Notes under the pieces: model-generated
What the model saw: the letters and a program-made list of their open reading frames with translations, nothing else
Database searches by the model: none
Told to the model about the DNA's origin: nothing
Position numbers and translations under genes: made by a program
Shown here: piece after piece, positions 47,195 to 59,320 of the stretch
Layout of the letters: every line of letters begins with the position of its first letter
Numbering within the stretch: the first letter of the stretch is position 1
Source of the DNA: Loxodes magnus
Taxonomy: Eukaryota; Ciliophora; Karyorelictea; Loxodida; Loxodidae
Length of the DNA: 64,000 bases
Direction of reading: 5' to 3'
Assembly (NCBI GenBank): GCA_946699065.1
Contig: CAMPDV010000902.1
Location: forward strand, 1 to 64,000

Positions 47195-50100
47195 AAAGAC
47201 TTAAGAAACAACATGAGAATAGAAGTTTGACATTTTTAAACATAAACTTAAATAAAGTGATACTTCTGAATTAAATCAGAAGCTTCATTTAATAGGAATT
47301 TGATTAAAGTGAATTAATGATAAATTTGATAGTTTTAGGTTTATTAAATGATTATTAAAGATTTATCTCTTAACCAATCTGCTTTAAAACTAGATTTGGT
47401 ATGAAATATAAGGTTATTTTATTATTTGTTATGATTTAATTAAATATCTTGTACTTATTTTAAATAAATATAAAACATTTATTCTTCTTTATATAGAATA
47501 CTAATTTAAGATCTTTTATTTTATTTTTTAACTAATTTATTATTAACCTCTTTAACTATTCGTTAAGTTAAACTAATTATTTCAATTTTTTAATTTTATA
47601 ACTTCTAAAATTACTTAATTAATATCTTAAAATAAAGATTTATTTTTTATAATACGACAAAATTAAATTTCTAAGAATAAAGAATCAACAAAATTAAAAA
47701 AAATAGACATAAGATGTTAGATTAAGATTTATAACTTTTATTAATTTCTGAGTTTTTATAATTTATGCTATTATAATAAAGTTTAAACTATTTTTATATT
47801 TAATTTTTATTAATTTATTAAAAATAGCTTTTTTATATTTGTTTTCTTATCATTATTTTTTATTATATATAATTAAAGCATTTATAAAGATATTTTTATT
47901 TATACATTTTTTTAATTTCTCTTTTTATTATAATCTTTTAATGCTTTTGTTTTACTCTAAGTATGAAAATTAATTCTTTAATAATTAAGCCTCCAATATT
48001 ATTTAGTATGTCTTTTAATCAGTTTAAACAATACAATTTAGTCTTTTTATTTTTTCTTTTATTTTGCTATATTTACAGCTACTTCATTCTGTAGTTTTTT
48101 CCTCAGATTTCCTTTTTTTGTTCTTAACTTGCATTATTATGCTGTAAAGTGACTTGTTTTAATGTAAAATTAACATATATTATTGTTTTTTAAAGATCGT
48201 TTTAATAATGACATTATTTAATCTTAGAGAGTTCTCCGCTGTATTTCCAAGATTTTGATGAAAGTTTGTTTGAAAATTATCTGACTTTATAATGGTTAGA
48301 AGTTTATAATTTTCGAATTTATATTCATTACTCAATATATTATCTGTTTGCAAAAACTGATTGGCAGTATATCTGTTATAACTATTTAAAATTTCATTAA
48401 GAAAGAGAAACATGATGAGAATTACTTTTCACAAACATTAAAAGTTAATACTTCATTGACTAAAAAAATTCACAAGCATCTTTTGGTAAAAAAAGCATTT
48501 ATAATAATTAAAATTTTCAAAAAATTTTTTAGTTAAAAAATATAAATTTAAAGCTAAGTAACTTTTATATGCTATGAGATTAAATCTACACAGAATTAGT
48601 TCAAACCTAAAAAATCAACGTTATTTAAAATTTTGTCTTATAGATAAAAAAAATAACCTTTTTTAGTAAAATTATAGAATAATTATTTTAATATTAATGT
48701 TTAAAATTGTATTACTTTAAAAATTATTCAGATTATCTCTGTCTTAATTATAAATTTTAGAGTTAGTATTATAGCGCACTAAACATAAATTAAAAATTAT
48801 TTAAAATGAAAGATTAAATTTTTAATAAGTAGATATTAAATTATTATATTAGGATCTGTTTAGAATTAATGAATATCAAAATAAATAATTTTCATATCTT
48901 CAATTAAAAATTAAATTATTTTCTCAAATTAAAAATTAAACTTTTTAAGCTTTATTAGTAGATCAACAAACATTCAAAAGATCTAACTTGAAAGATTTAA
49001 ATTTTTTTACTATTTAATATATTATTTTCTCTCATCTCTTTTTTAATAATTTATAATTAATTTATTTTATGATGAAAAATAAATTTTTAATCATAATTTG
49101 CTATTTATCAATTCTGAATTCATAAATATACATGAAAAAAATTAAATATTTTCTAATTGTCTTTTTATTAAATTTATAATCCTTACCTATAATAAATATC
49201 AAAAATAGTTAAGTCAATAAATTCTTATATTAAAAAAGTAAAAATTGTATAAAATAAATCTAGTCTATAAATATTTTTATTTTAAATTTAGAGAGATGTA
49301 ATTAACAAAATTTATGTAGAATAAAAATGATTAACATTATTAAAATATATCTAAATATATTTATTCTTTTTAATATATATCTCCTTAAAAATTTTTCCAT
49401 CCTTAAAATTTCCTGAAATAAAAAAAAAGAAATTTAAAAAATCTTTTTTAATTACTAACTTCTCTAATACTTTTTATCTAAAAATTTTTATACTTCTAAC
49501 GTTTTTATCTTTATAAGAATATTTAAAGCCTTAGCATTAAAATTTTAAAAATTTTTATTCCGTCCGAAAAATCTCTTGTAGTGTAAAACGCTGAGCAAAA
49601 AAACAAAATAAAAATGTTCCCATTTTATTTCGATGTTATAGTTAAAAAATAACTGATAGAGATTATTAAATAACTTTATTAGACATTTTATATTCAAATT
49701 GCCAAAATTTTTTCCAAAATTAAAAAAAATTATATTAAATGCTTAATTACATTATGGCTCCCCAAATTTTTTAACCCATAACCTTAAAAAATATTCATTT
49801 TATACATATTCGATTATTTAAATTAAAAAATATCCGATCTCTTTAAATCAAAAAATTTTTTCTTATTCCGTCCGAAAAAACTCTTGTAGTATAAAACGCT
49901 GAGCAAAAAAACAAAAATAAATTTTCACGCTTTTTGACTGTAAAAACATTCTTTACTTTTTAAATATTTATTTTCAAAATTAATCTTAAAAAATTTTTAA
50001 ATTCTTGAAACCAAAAATATACTTTGTTTTTAAAAAAAAAATTAACTCCAAACTAAAACGAAAAAAAATTTCCGAATATTTTTTGAAATTAAAAAATCTT

Positions 50101-50890
50101 TAAATTTTTTTGTCTTATTACAGTTCTAAAAAAAAAATTTTAATTTAAAAATTTTTTTTAATCCAACTTTTTATTCCCAATATTAATATAAACTTTTCAC
50201 TAATTCCGTTTCTCCTTTTAAAATTTATCCATTCTCCTTCATATCCTTTACTTAAAAAACCTCACTCTTTAATAATTTAATCAACACTCCCATCCCTTAT
50301 CCCTTTTTAGCCCTTTTTAGTTCCATTTCAAATATTTTTGTCCTAACTTTCACACTTTTGTTCCGTCACAACTTTTCCCTATAGTGCAAAACACTGAGCA
50401 AAAAAACAAATATTTTATTTTCATTATTTTTATACTTTATAAAAAACTTTTTTACTTTTCCAATTACTATTTCACACATCACTCTTAAAAAAAATTTAAT
50501 GTTCTTAAATTAAAATAATACTTTACATTAAAAAAAATTACACTACTTAATTCTAAAAATTCTTTCTTTTCCTCAATTATCTAAAATTCAAAATTCAAAC
50601 ACTTTTTTTTATTCGCAAACTCAAAATGTTTTTTTTCATTTAGAAATATTTTTACTCTCCTCTCTTAAATTAAACAAAAATATAAACTCTCAATTAATTC
50701 CATTTCTCCCTTTTTAACTAATCCATTCTTAATCTTATTAAAACTTAAACTTAAAAAACCTCACTCTTTAATATATTCATTAAACATTACCATCCCTTTT
50801 TACTCTTTATTAGTTATGCTTCAAATTATTTTTTTCCTAACTTTCACACTTTTGTTCCAACAGAAACATTTTTTTTAGTGCAAAACAATG
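47195..50890 (+). repeat. 3.6-kb dispersed repeat, copy II
   Basis: It is collinear with copy I. It carries one additional boxed unit (49,558-49,866) containing a segment that is otherwise found only in copy 0 at 27,360-27,430. Copy I therefore appears to have lost that unit. Confidence 0.85.
49558..50890 (+). repeat. tandem boxed units in copy II
   Basis: Boxes start at 49,558, 49,866, 50,361 and 50,855 (spacings 308, 495, 494). The first two read TTCCGTCCGAAAAA then CTCTTGTAGT and AAAACGCTGAGCAAAAAAAC. The last two are weaker (ATAGTGCAAAACACTGAGCA; TTAGTGCAAAACAATGAACA), so order of decay runs left to right. Confidence 0.8.
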
Positions 50891-51479
50891 AACAATCAAA
50901 TATTCTATTTTCATTTTTTTCATTATTTTTAAACATTTAAAAACATTAATTTAAATATTAAACTATTACACATCCTTAAATTATTAAACGTAAAATCTTT
51001 AAAATAATTAATATATAATAACTTTAATATTATAAAATTAAAATAATTAAAATAATTATAAAATTATAACATCAAATTAATAAAATAAAAATAATTACCT
51101 TCCTATTCTTTATCCACAAAAATTTAACTTTTATTATCTAAAAAACAATCTACTCATTAAAAAAAAATACCTTAACACTCTTTTCACTCTTTTCACTCTT
51201 TTCACTCTTTATAATATTTATATTCCCTAAATAGTATTTATACTCAAATAGTATTTATAACCGACTTTTATTTACTAACCATACACACACTAAATAGTAT
51301 TTATAACCAACTTTATTTAAACTTATAAACAATCTTTCATATATAAATATATTAACTCATAAACATATTTACATATAGTTATTAATTTAATTTTTTTAAT
51401 TAATAAGAGTTATTATTAAGTATATCAGTTGTTCACTCTCATAGTTGATTTCCAGACTCGTCCATCACTACAACCATGA
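50891..51479. other. AT-rich stretch with short tandem words
   Basis: It holds a small TTTTCACTC tandem (about 51,178-51,212) and four copies of AAATAGTATTTATA (51,222-51,310). No gene is seen. Confidence 0.6.
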
Positions 51480-54090
51480 AATTCTTACAACCTGAATTCA
51501 CATTAACAAACTCACCCCCTTATTTCACAAAACATACACTCTATTACATTATCTTTAAACCATTTGTACCAACTTATATTAATTAAAAACTTACCATCTA
51601 TTTAATTAAAACGTAAAAAAACAACCTTACATACTAACCCTTACTCCAATTATTACATTCTAAAATAAATATTTCTAAACCAAAATACCTTTTCCTAATA
51701 TTGATTAAAATATATATTACTATCCGAAACTTATAAACATATGTGTCAAATCGTATATTACCCCCTGATCAGTAAAATACTTACTTTCTATGCAGTTAAG
51801 AATATTAAAATAACTTACCTAAGTTAAGAAATATTAAAATAACTTACCTAAGTTAAGAATATTAAAATAACTTACGATCTATAAGTTAAGAATATTAAAA
51901 TGCCTTACAATCTATAAGTTAAGAATATTAAAATAACTTACCTAAGTTAAGAATATTAAAATAGCTTACCTAAGTTAAGAATATTAAAATAACTTACCTA
52001 AGTTAAGAATATTAAAATAGCTTACCTAAGTTAAGAATATTAAAATGACTTACCTAAGTTAAGAATATTAAAATAACTTACCTAAGTTAAGAATATTAAA
52101 ATAACTTACCTAAGTTAAGAATATTAAAATAACTTACCTAAGTTAAGAATATTAAAATAACTTACCTAAGTTAAGAATGTTAAAATAACTTACCTAAGTT
52201 AAGAATATTAAAATAGCTTACCTAAGTTAAGAATATTAAAATAACTTACCTAAGTTAAGAATATTAAAATAGCTTACCTAAGTTAAGAATATTAAAATGA
52301 CTTACCTAAGTTAAGAATATTAAAATAACTTACCTAAGTTAAGAATATTAAAATAACTTACCTAAGTTAAGAATATTAAAATAACTTACCTAAGTTAAGA
52401 ATATTAAAATAACTTACCTAAGTTAAGAATATTAAAATAACTTACCTAAGTTAAGAATATTAAAATAACTTACCTAAGTTAAGAATATTAAAATACTTAC
52501 TAGCTATAAGTTAAGAATATTTAAATAACTTACATCCTATAAGTTAAGAATATTAAAATGACTTACCATCTATAAGTTAAGAATATTAAAATAACTTACC
52601 TAAGTTAAGAATATTAAAATAGCTTACCTAAGTTAAGAATATTAAAATAGCTTACCTAAGTTAAGAATATTAAAATAGCTTACCTAAGTTAAGAATATTA
52701 AAATAGCTTACCTAAGTTAAGAATATTAAAATAGCTTACCTAAGTTAAGAATATTAAAATAGCTTACCTAAGTTAAGAATATTAAAATAACTTACCTAAG
52801 TTAAGAATATTAAAATAACTTACCTAAGTTAAGAATATTAAAATAGCTTACCTAAGTTAAGAATATTAAAATAACTTACCTAAGTTAAGAATATTAAAAT
52901 AGCTTACCTAAGTTAAGAATATTAAAATAGCTTACCTAAGTTAAGAATATTAAATGCTTACGTCCTATAAGTTAAGAATATTAAAATAGCTTACCTAAGT
53001 TAAGAATATTAAAATAACTTACCTAAGTTAAGAATATTAAATGCTTACGTCCTATAAGTTAAGAATATTAAAATAACTTACCTAAGTTAAGAATATTAAA
53101 ATAACTTACCAACTATAAGTTAAGAATATTAAAATGCTTACCAACTATAAGTTAAGAATACTAAAATGCCTTACCTATTTTAAAAAATAAAAGCTTAGAA
53201 ATGCAACGTACGTCCTTTAATTAGATTATTTACCATCTACATATATTATAAAAAATTTACTTCATCTCATTTATAACTATTCCCCATCCATTATCTTTAA
53301 AGATTGCATTGTCTAGTTGTTGACTAACTCTTTGCCATTCTTATAGATGGCCAATGACCATCAGTATAAATTTGTTTATTTTTCTATCATGTCACATAGC
53401 TATCAGATTTTAGTGTCTTGCTTAACCACAAGCTTCACAGATTTATTATTCGGAGATACTATCGATATTATGGTTTCATATTTCGTTATCCTTGTTCGTA
53501 ACTCATTCAACTAACTCGTTAACTATTTCCTTTCCTCCAATAAACTTTATATCTAGTTCTCCAAATTAGATCTCTCCTATCGCAAACTCTCTATCTACTA
53601 ACCCAACTCAAGATTTAATGATATATTATTATTATTAGCCTCAGTAGCCACATTCAAATCACTCTCTATCTAACTATTTTACTCACTAAATTTATTGATT
53701 TAAACCCTTAAATGATCATTGTCCTTTCTCTAAAGATCAAACTAACTCTCCAACTCTCTTATTCTTTGCTCTTTCTATAAATATTGCTTTTCATACTACT
53801 TCTATTAAGATATATTCCTCTAATCCTTCTCTTGAACATCCTATAACAATTCACTTATTCGCAATTGATATTAAACACCCTCACTCGATAGACTTTTTAT
53901 TTACTCACTCAAAACCTTAGACTATTCCTCTAACTTATCTTTATAACCTTATAACTCGAAATCTTTTTACTATAAGATAGCATTCTACTACTAGATCTAA
54001 CTCTTTATTTATAATTATTGATCCTCTATTACTTTCTAGTTACGAGATATTTATTCCCTCAGGTCAGTCAACAACATTTCCTTATCTCTT
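51480..54090 (+). repeat. segmental duplication copy B (partner of 29,480-31,065)
   Basis: This is the fuller partner: it contains the complete RING/B-box/Ubl gene end and the expanded satellite. Because copy A stops inside the gene, B looks like the source or the less decayed copy. Confidence 0.8.
51792..53165 (+). repeat. 28-bp palindromic satellite array, about 49 units
   Basis: Unit: CCTAAGTTAAGAATATTAAA then ATAACTTA. Each junction forms the palindrome TAACTTA-CC-TAAGTTA. Most variants lie at one base of the left arm (TAACTTA, TAGCTTA) or the neighbouring base (TGACTTA). Longer units with CTATAAG in place of CTAAG recur at both ends and near 52,500 and 52,960-53,140. A run of nine units (G A G D A A A A A by variant type) occurs twice, giving a 252-bp higher-order repeat. 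The array begins about 100 bp past the stop of the Ubl gene. Confidence 0.97.
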
Positions 54091-55040
54091 ATAACCTAAA
54101 GCAACTTTTATATTTATTCTTTACTTTCCTTATTTGCACTCTCATATGATTTAGCCTACAACTATAACTCCTTTCATAAATGCTATATAGTTCTCTAAAA
54201 AGATTATTTCTATTCTCTAACTCGCAACTCCTATAGTGGCTGAATCTCCTTTATCATTTTCTCAAAGACCTAAACTTCCATATTCTTTAAACTAAGAATA
54301 GCCTTATACTTAGAATATTTTTACTCATCCATTATTCACTTCTCTTATAACTATACCTCCAATCTCTCTATCTCCATCTTCTTTTTCTCACATTACTATA
54401 TAGTAGCCTATTACATTGACCCGATACTCTTTAGTCTTTCAAATAGATTATTTTAACCCATTTCCTACCTACACTATTCACCTTAGTCCTATACTCTTAT
54501 CACCACCTCCTCACATGCTTACTCTAAACTTCTCTTGATTTTATCATAGATCTATACTATATATTTAATATTTAACTTATATTCCTCAAACAACTACTTT
54601 TATCATTGAACCAAAACAGAAGAATATTGCTTTAACCTCTCCTTTATAACACTCAAAGTCATTTCCATACGAACTTACATAATAGGAACGATCTCCTCTT
54701 GTCTAACACATTGATGATTCTTATGAGAATCCTATTGACATTTTTCACATATTAATGCACTGTCACTCAGACAATACAAAGATAGAATCTCATTATGCTA
54801 CTAACATATACTTAGTAAGTTTTATTTGGACTCCTCTTAAAGATGTAAATCTAGTATTTACAATTCTTCAATTGGTCTATCAGTGATGATGTTGTGATTG
54901 TTGCATATGAACTTCTTTTATATTTTGTAGAAACTCTTCAAACATCTCTCACAGATGATACATCCACAATCACATCTTCTAGGCTTTTTAAGCTCTTAGT
55001 TGAACTCTTCTTCACAAGCTTCACATTAAGATGCTTGCAT
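53262..55040 (-). CDS. RING / B-box / coiled-coil / ubiquitin-like protein, 592 aa
   Basis: One frame of 593 codons from ATG (55,038-55,040) to TGA (53,262-53,264), with no frameshift. Zinc ligands: RING-like C6, C9, C23/C25, C27, C30, C33, C46, H49 (the usual His is Cys). B-box2 is textbook: C79-x2-H82-x7-C90-x2-D93-x4-C98-x2-C101-x4-H106-x2-H109. Residues ~120-490 are a long coiled coil. The C-terminus is a ubiquitin-like fold (VKLVVKQDTKI ... LAIYKNGKELVNNQTMQSLK, then IMDGEQLQM). This is a TRIM-type E3-like architecture with its own Ubl. In-frame TGA occur at several codons (e.g. 54,603-54,605, codon 146), three in the coiled coil and two in the Ubl. If TGA is only a stop, this is a pseudogene. 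It is divergent from 55,178. Confidence 0.8.
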
Positions 55041-55177
55041 TTTATTTTTTGAATAAACTAAAAATTAAAAGAAACTAAATTTATGGCTTAAGAGATACTT
55101 AGATATTAATAGTATTATTTTATTAACTTAATACTTAATAAATAGAAGAATAATTACTATTAAAATTAATATATAAA
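55041..55177. promoter_or_regulatory. 137-bp divergent promoter region
   Basis: The two ATGs at 55,040 (-) and 55,178 (+) point away from each other across an A/T-only spacer. Shared regulation is plausible. No motif is named. Confidence 0.4.
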
Positions 55178-56500
55178 ATGGAAGAATTTTCCCTCTAAAA
55201 TATTTTAGATAGAATATTTTGTTACATAGCCAAGGGATAAAATAAATTTTAGGAAAATATCGGAAAATTAGTAAGCTTAAATAAAAATTTAGTAGAATAG
55301 CTAGATGATACCTATAATAGACTCTAGTAGATAACTAAATTAATACGCGTGACAGAATATCAAAGAAAATTAACAAATATTTCCATCATTACAGAATCTT
55401 AACTTAAGTTATAATCATATCCAAGGCTTCTTGCTTATTAACTACAAATAACTGAGAAAGTTAGTAGTTAGTTTTAACTAAGTTTAACAAATTTTCTGAA
55501 ATGCTGATCTCTTAGAGTTGACAGAAAGATGATATTTCCTGAAACTAGTTGAAAAACCTAGAAGGACTGGAGAACTACATTTAGTGCTTAATGCTTGCTA
55601 TATTGAAATAGAGTCATAAAAGAAAACGCAAGATAGCATATTAATTTTGACTTATCCTCAAAAAATAGACTTGTAATAGAACCTCTTTAATCTGAAGTAT
55701 TATTCGTACTTAGAATAGAAATTAAAATTTTAAGAATAGATTAAGAGTCACTAACATTGGATAAGTATGAGTAACAAAATAAAAAACAAAAATTTTTAAA
55801 GCAACTAGCAAAAGGAATAAGTGTAAAGGGATTATTTTACAGTAGCATGTAAGGATAGAAACATTAGATTGTTCTAATTTTAATGAATATATGAAAAATT
55901 AGAGATTAAGTTAGCATATTGGATAAAGTGCAGATCTCTTAAGTGAGGAAAGTAAAATCACAAGATATTAAAAAGCTCATATGAAGAAATTCAAGCACCT
56001 TTAAAAATGATTATAGTTAACCATTAAAAATGCTATTAATCTTAATGTATAATACCAGGATTAATTTCTAGAGAAGTGCAAAATTCTTTTTAATTTCCTA
56101 CTTATTAGCCAAAATCCATTCTTCAGGTATGAAAATCTGCATCTCACCTCGTACTTATTAGTTATAATAAATTATTATAATCTTTATAGCTCCATATAGG
56201 TAAAAAATTTATCATTATTATAGCTGAGAAAAAAATGAACGAAACTTAATAATAGCTCGAAATAGCAGCTCCAAAGTAAGAAAAAGTGCTCAATAGAGTA
56301 AAGGTAATCCATTCGCCATTTCTGAAATATTTAAAAGAATTAAAGATATTCAGATTAGCTTAAATCTTAATCAAGAAAGTAATTTAAAGTATTAAAACCA
56401 ATAAAGTAAAAGTAAGCTTTATTAATCAAGGAATCTAAACTGAATAATTTTTTTCATATCTACTTAAGATGAAAAATAGCAATCAAGAGGCAGAATTTTA
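55178..56500 (+). CDS. unidentified helical protein, N-terminal part well preserved
   Basis: ATG at 55,178 opens MEEFSLQNILDRIFCYIAKG, a heptad-like stretch (NIGKLVSLNKNLVEQLDDTY), and then mixed sequence (LAYQLQITEKVSSQFQLSLT; TTFSAQCLLYWNRVIKENAR) to about 55,975 in one frame with four TGA in the Trp style. Near 55,980 the better frame changes (EEIQAPLKMIIVNHQKCYQ; HIGKKFIIIIAEKKMNE), so there is a tiny intron or a frameshift. The end is not fixed. No family is recognised. The clean start next to a divergent gene argues for a real gene. Confidence 0.5.
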
Positions 56501-58199
56501 AACAGATTATTTTTAAAAAACTTAAAATATATCTACTGCTTCTTTTATCTTCAGGTGAATATTTAAAAAATTGGAAAGACATACTTCTGATAAACTTATA
56601 GAGCAGATAATAATGAAAACTAAACTAAGATACAGTAAATAAGTAAAAATAACTGAAAATTAATAAGGTAAAACAACTAGAAGTAAGGTAATTAAACCTT
56701 GCTATCCTTGGAGAAATAATTAATCAAACACCTTTAAAGTTTGTTTGAAATAAACGAGTCCAAAAGAAGTTAAACTTAAAAGGATAATAATAGATAGGTA
56801 ACCAAAATGCTTAAAGCAAGTAGAAACATCTTGAAGATAAATTTTTATCTCCTTTCAATTTATCCACATTTTCAATCTTTAGACTTTATCAAAGATACTA
56901 ATTAAAGTAAAGTGATAAACTAAGTTAAAAAGTAAGAATGATCAAGATATGAGCGACAGGCAAAACAGTAATCGGAGTAAAAGCAAAAAATAGTAAAAGT
57001 AAATTAGACAAAGGATATAAAGCCAGGCTACTCAAAAATTTAAAGAACTTGCAAATCCTAGTCAAATTTAGAAAATTATTAAAACTCTAATTTGCAAATA
57101 TTATAATTAAGCAGAAAAACTTACTTAAGTTTTAAAAAACCTACTATGATATTAAAATAAAAAGGAATTAAAGCAACGCCAAATGAATATAAGAGCTTAG
57201 GGAATAAATCAGTTTCTTTATTAACTTGAGAGAAGCATCCTAGAAATCAGGGCTTCATAGAAAGAAGGCAAGTGTCTTAGATTAAAAATGATAACAAAAA
57301 AGAAATAAATAGTAGGATTTGGCTAAAGAATACAAAATCAAATAAGAAAAGCCTAAATATTAAATTTCTCGTTTATCTATATAAGATAATACTCCAAAAA
57401 ATAAAGCAATAAGGAATTGACAAAGCACTTTGAAAGAAACTTTAGTATCTAGAAAAATATTCAAAGCATATTAACTAAACTACAATAGTAAATACTTGAT
57501 AAAAAATACTAAAAAAGTTAAAAAAAATTAAAGAAAAAGATTAAAGAGCAGTTTACTAAGGAAATGAAATTGAGATAATTTGTCGAAAACAGGAAATAAA
57601 AGCGAAAAGAGTAGTCAAGGTCGAAGAGTAATATGTAGGAGAGTTTAAATTAATCTATTAGTAACTCCAAAATTAGTATTTAAAGATGTTTTAGAACTTT
57701 CAGATAGAAATAAAATGATTATTATTATAATCATTTTTTAAAGTTCGAAAAAGTAAATAAACCAGTTCGTACTGCAAAAAACGAGCAAAGAAACCTTAAA
57801 CTCAGAGATGGTCTTGAATAAAAATTTTAATAGTTAGATTGAAAGGTGAAGTAGTTTCAATAAGTATGATCAGCTAATAAATTACTCATCAATCTTATAG
57901 AACATAATAAGACCTATTTCATGAACCAAAACGTGCTTAGACTAGTAGATAATTTTCTCATTTTTAAAAGCTTAGAAATGAGTCAACCTAATCTTAATAA
58001 CTATTTTCTTACCAGCAAAGATTTCAGACATATTCCCCTTCAATTACTTCTTCAATCAAGCTAATAATGTCCTTCGAGAATCTCTCATTTTTTGTATACA
58101 AAGCGAAATTCTTCCCTCTTTTATGTTGGGTAAAGGAATAATAAAATTGATGATCTCTTAAGCAGCAATTCTGCTAGTACCTGATTTTAAGCAATAGTA
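56501..58199. other. decayed coding-like region upstream of the ABC remnant
   Basis: Patches of protein-like sequence in changing plus-strand frames (for example around 57,540-57,700) may derive from the end of the 55,178 gene or from the membrane domains of the ABC transporter. No motif settles it. Confidence 0.3.
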
Positions 58200-59320
58200 A
58201 GACAAAATTTAATTTTTTAACCTGAATTAACAAAGTTTTGGATGAAATTCTATATGTTAAGTACTAAGCTATGAAATTAAGCTTAGCAGGATTATAAAAC
58301 TTATACCTATAAATTATATAGATTTATTAATAATAAAGCCAGCTGAATTTAGCTTCTCATTGTTGCATATGCTTATCCATTACCTGAATCGATGATTAAG
58401 TCAGTTTAACAGATAGCAGAAACATAAATTTAATGATAAGTATAGAAAGATGTCATTATTATGCTTAAGCTGATATAGAGAAATTAGTTCGTTCAGATAA
58501 AGAAACTGAAAATGGTTAAATTAGCTAAGGGAAAATTGAGTATAGAAACGTATAATTGGATTATATACCTTAGCTTTCTAATATACTCAATTTAGTTTAT
58601 TTCATAGTTTAGACTCATTAGGAAATAGGAATAGCAAGCAGAACTGGATTGGAAAGTCATCCATTTGCTTATGATTATTTAGAATAGTAGAAGTAGAAAA
58701 TGGAAAAATTATTATTTACGGAATGAATATATAAGACATATCTTTACATTCACTAAGAAATAGTTAAGTGTTATTCCTCAAGGCTCCGAACTATTTGCCG
58801 GAAATCTGAGAATGAATTTAGATCCCTTTGATGATTATGATGATTAAACAATTATTAGTACTTGCATAAATTAATATATTGGAAAAGTTTTAAAGCTAAA
58901 ATGATAATCTATCAAGTGAAAAAGAGGATAAAAAAGAAAGTGGTAAAGATGTAATGGAATGTAAAGTACTCGATAAATAAATACAAGAGTAAGGACAAAA
59001 CATAAGTGTAGGAGAAAGGCAGCTAATTTGTATAGGATGAGCAATATTAAGGTAATTTATTATATTTCAGATGAAGCAAAATATTGGTAATGGATGAAGC
59101 AACAGCTTCAATTGATTAGAAAGCAGATTAATTTATACAGTAACTAATAAAAGAGAAATTATAAGATCGAGCAGTTCTAACTATAGCGCATAGAATTCAT
59201 AAAATTCAAGGATATGATAAAATACTTGTCCTCAAGCAAGGTAGAGTTAGTTTATTTGATACACTTAAAAACGTGATAGGAAATTTAGAAGAGGAAAGTT
59301 TGGAAATACAAGGAAGCAAA
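58200..59320 (+). pseudogene. ABCC-type (MRP) transporter, second nucleotide-binding domain, decayed
   Basis: The linker MISIERCHYYAQ and GKIEYRNVQLDYIPQLSNIL lead into Walker A, here IGIASRTGLESH where the family has GRTGxGKS, so the ATP-binding Lys is lost. Next come RIVEVENGKIIIYGMNIQDI, SVIPQGSELFAGNLRMNLDP (Q-loop), the signature ISVGERQLICIG-TGA-AILR (expected Arg at TGA), Walker B AKILVMDEATASID and the H-loop VLTIAHRI, ending ILVLKQGRVSLFD. MRP transporters export conjugates across membranes using ATP. A 1-nt loss follows SLHSLRN and another frame change precedes the signature. The membrane domains and first NBD are not recognisable, so this is a pseudogene fragment. Confidence 0.85.

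Noticed and set aside
51792-53165. CRISPR array (28-bp regular repeats)
   Set aside because: There are no unique spacers; units abut directly. The host is a eukaryote.
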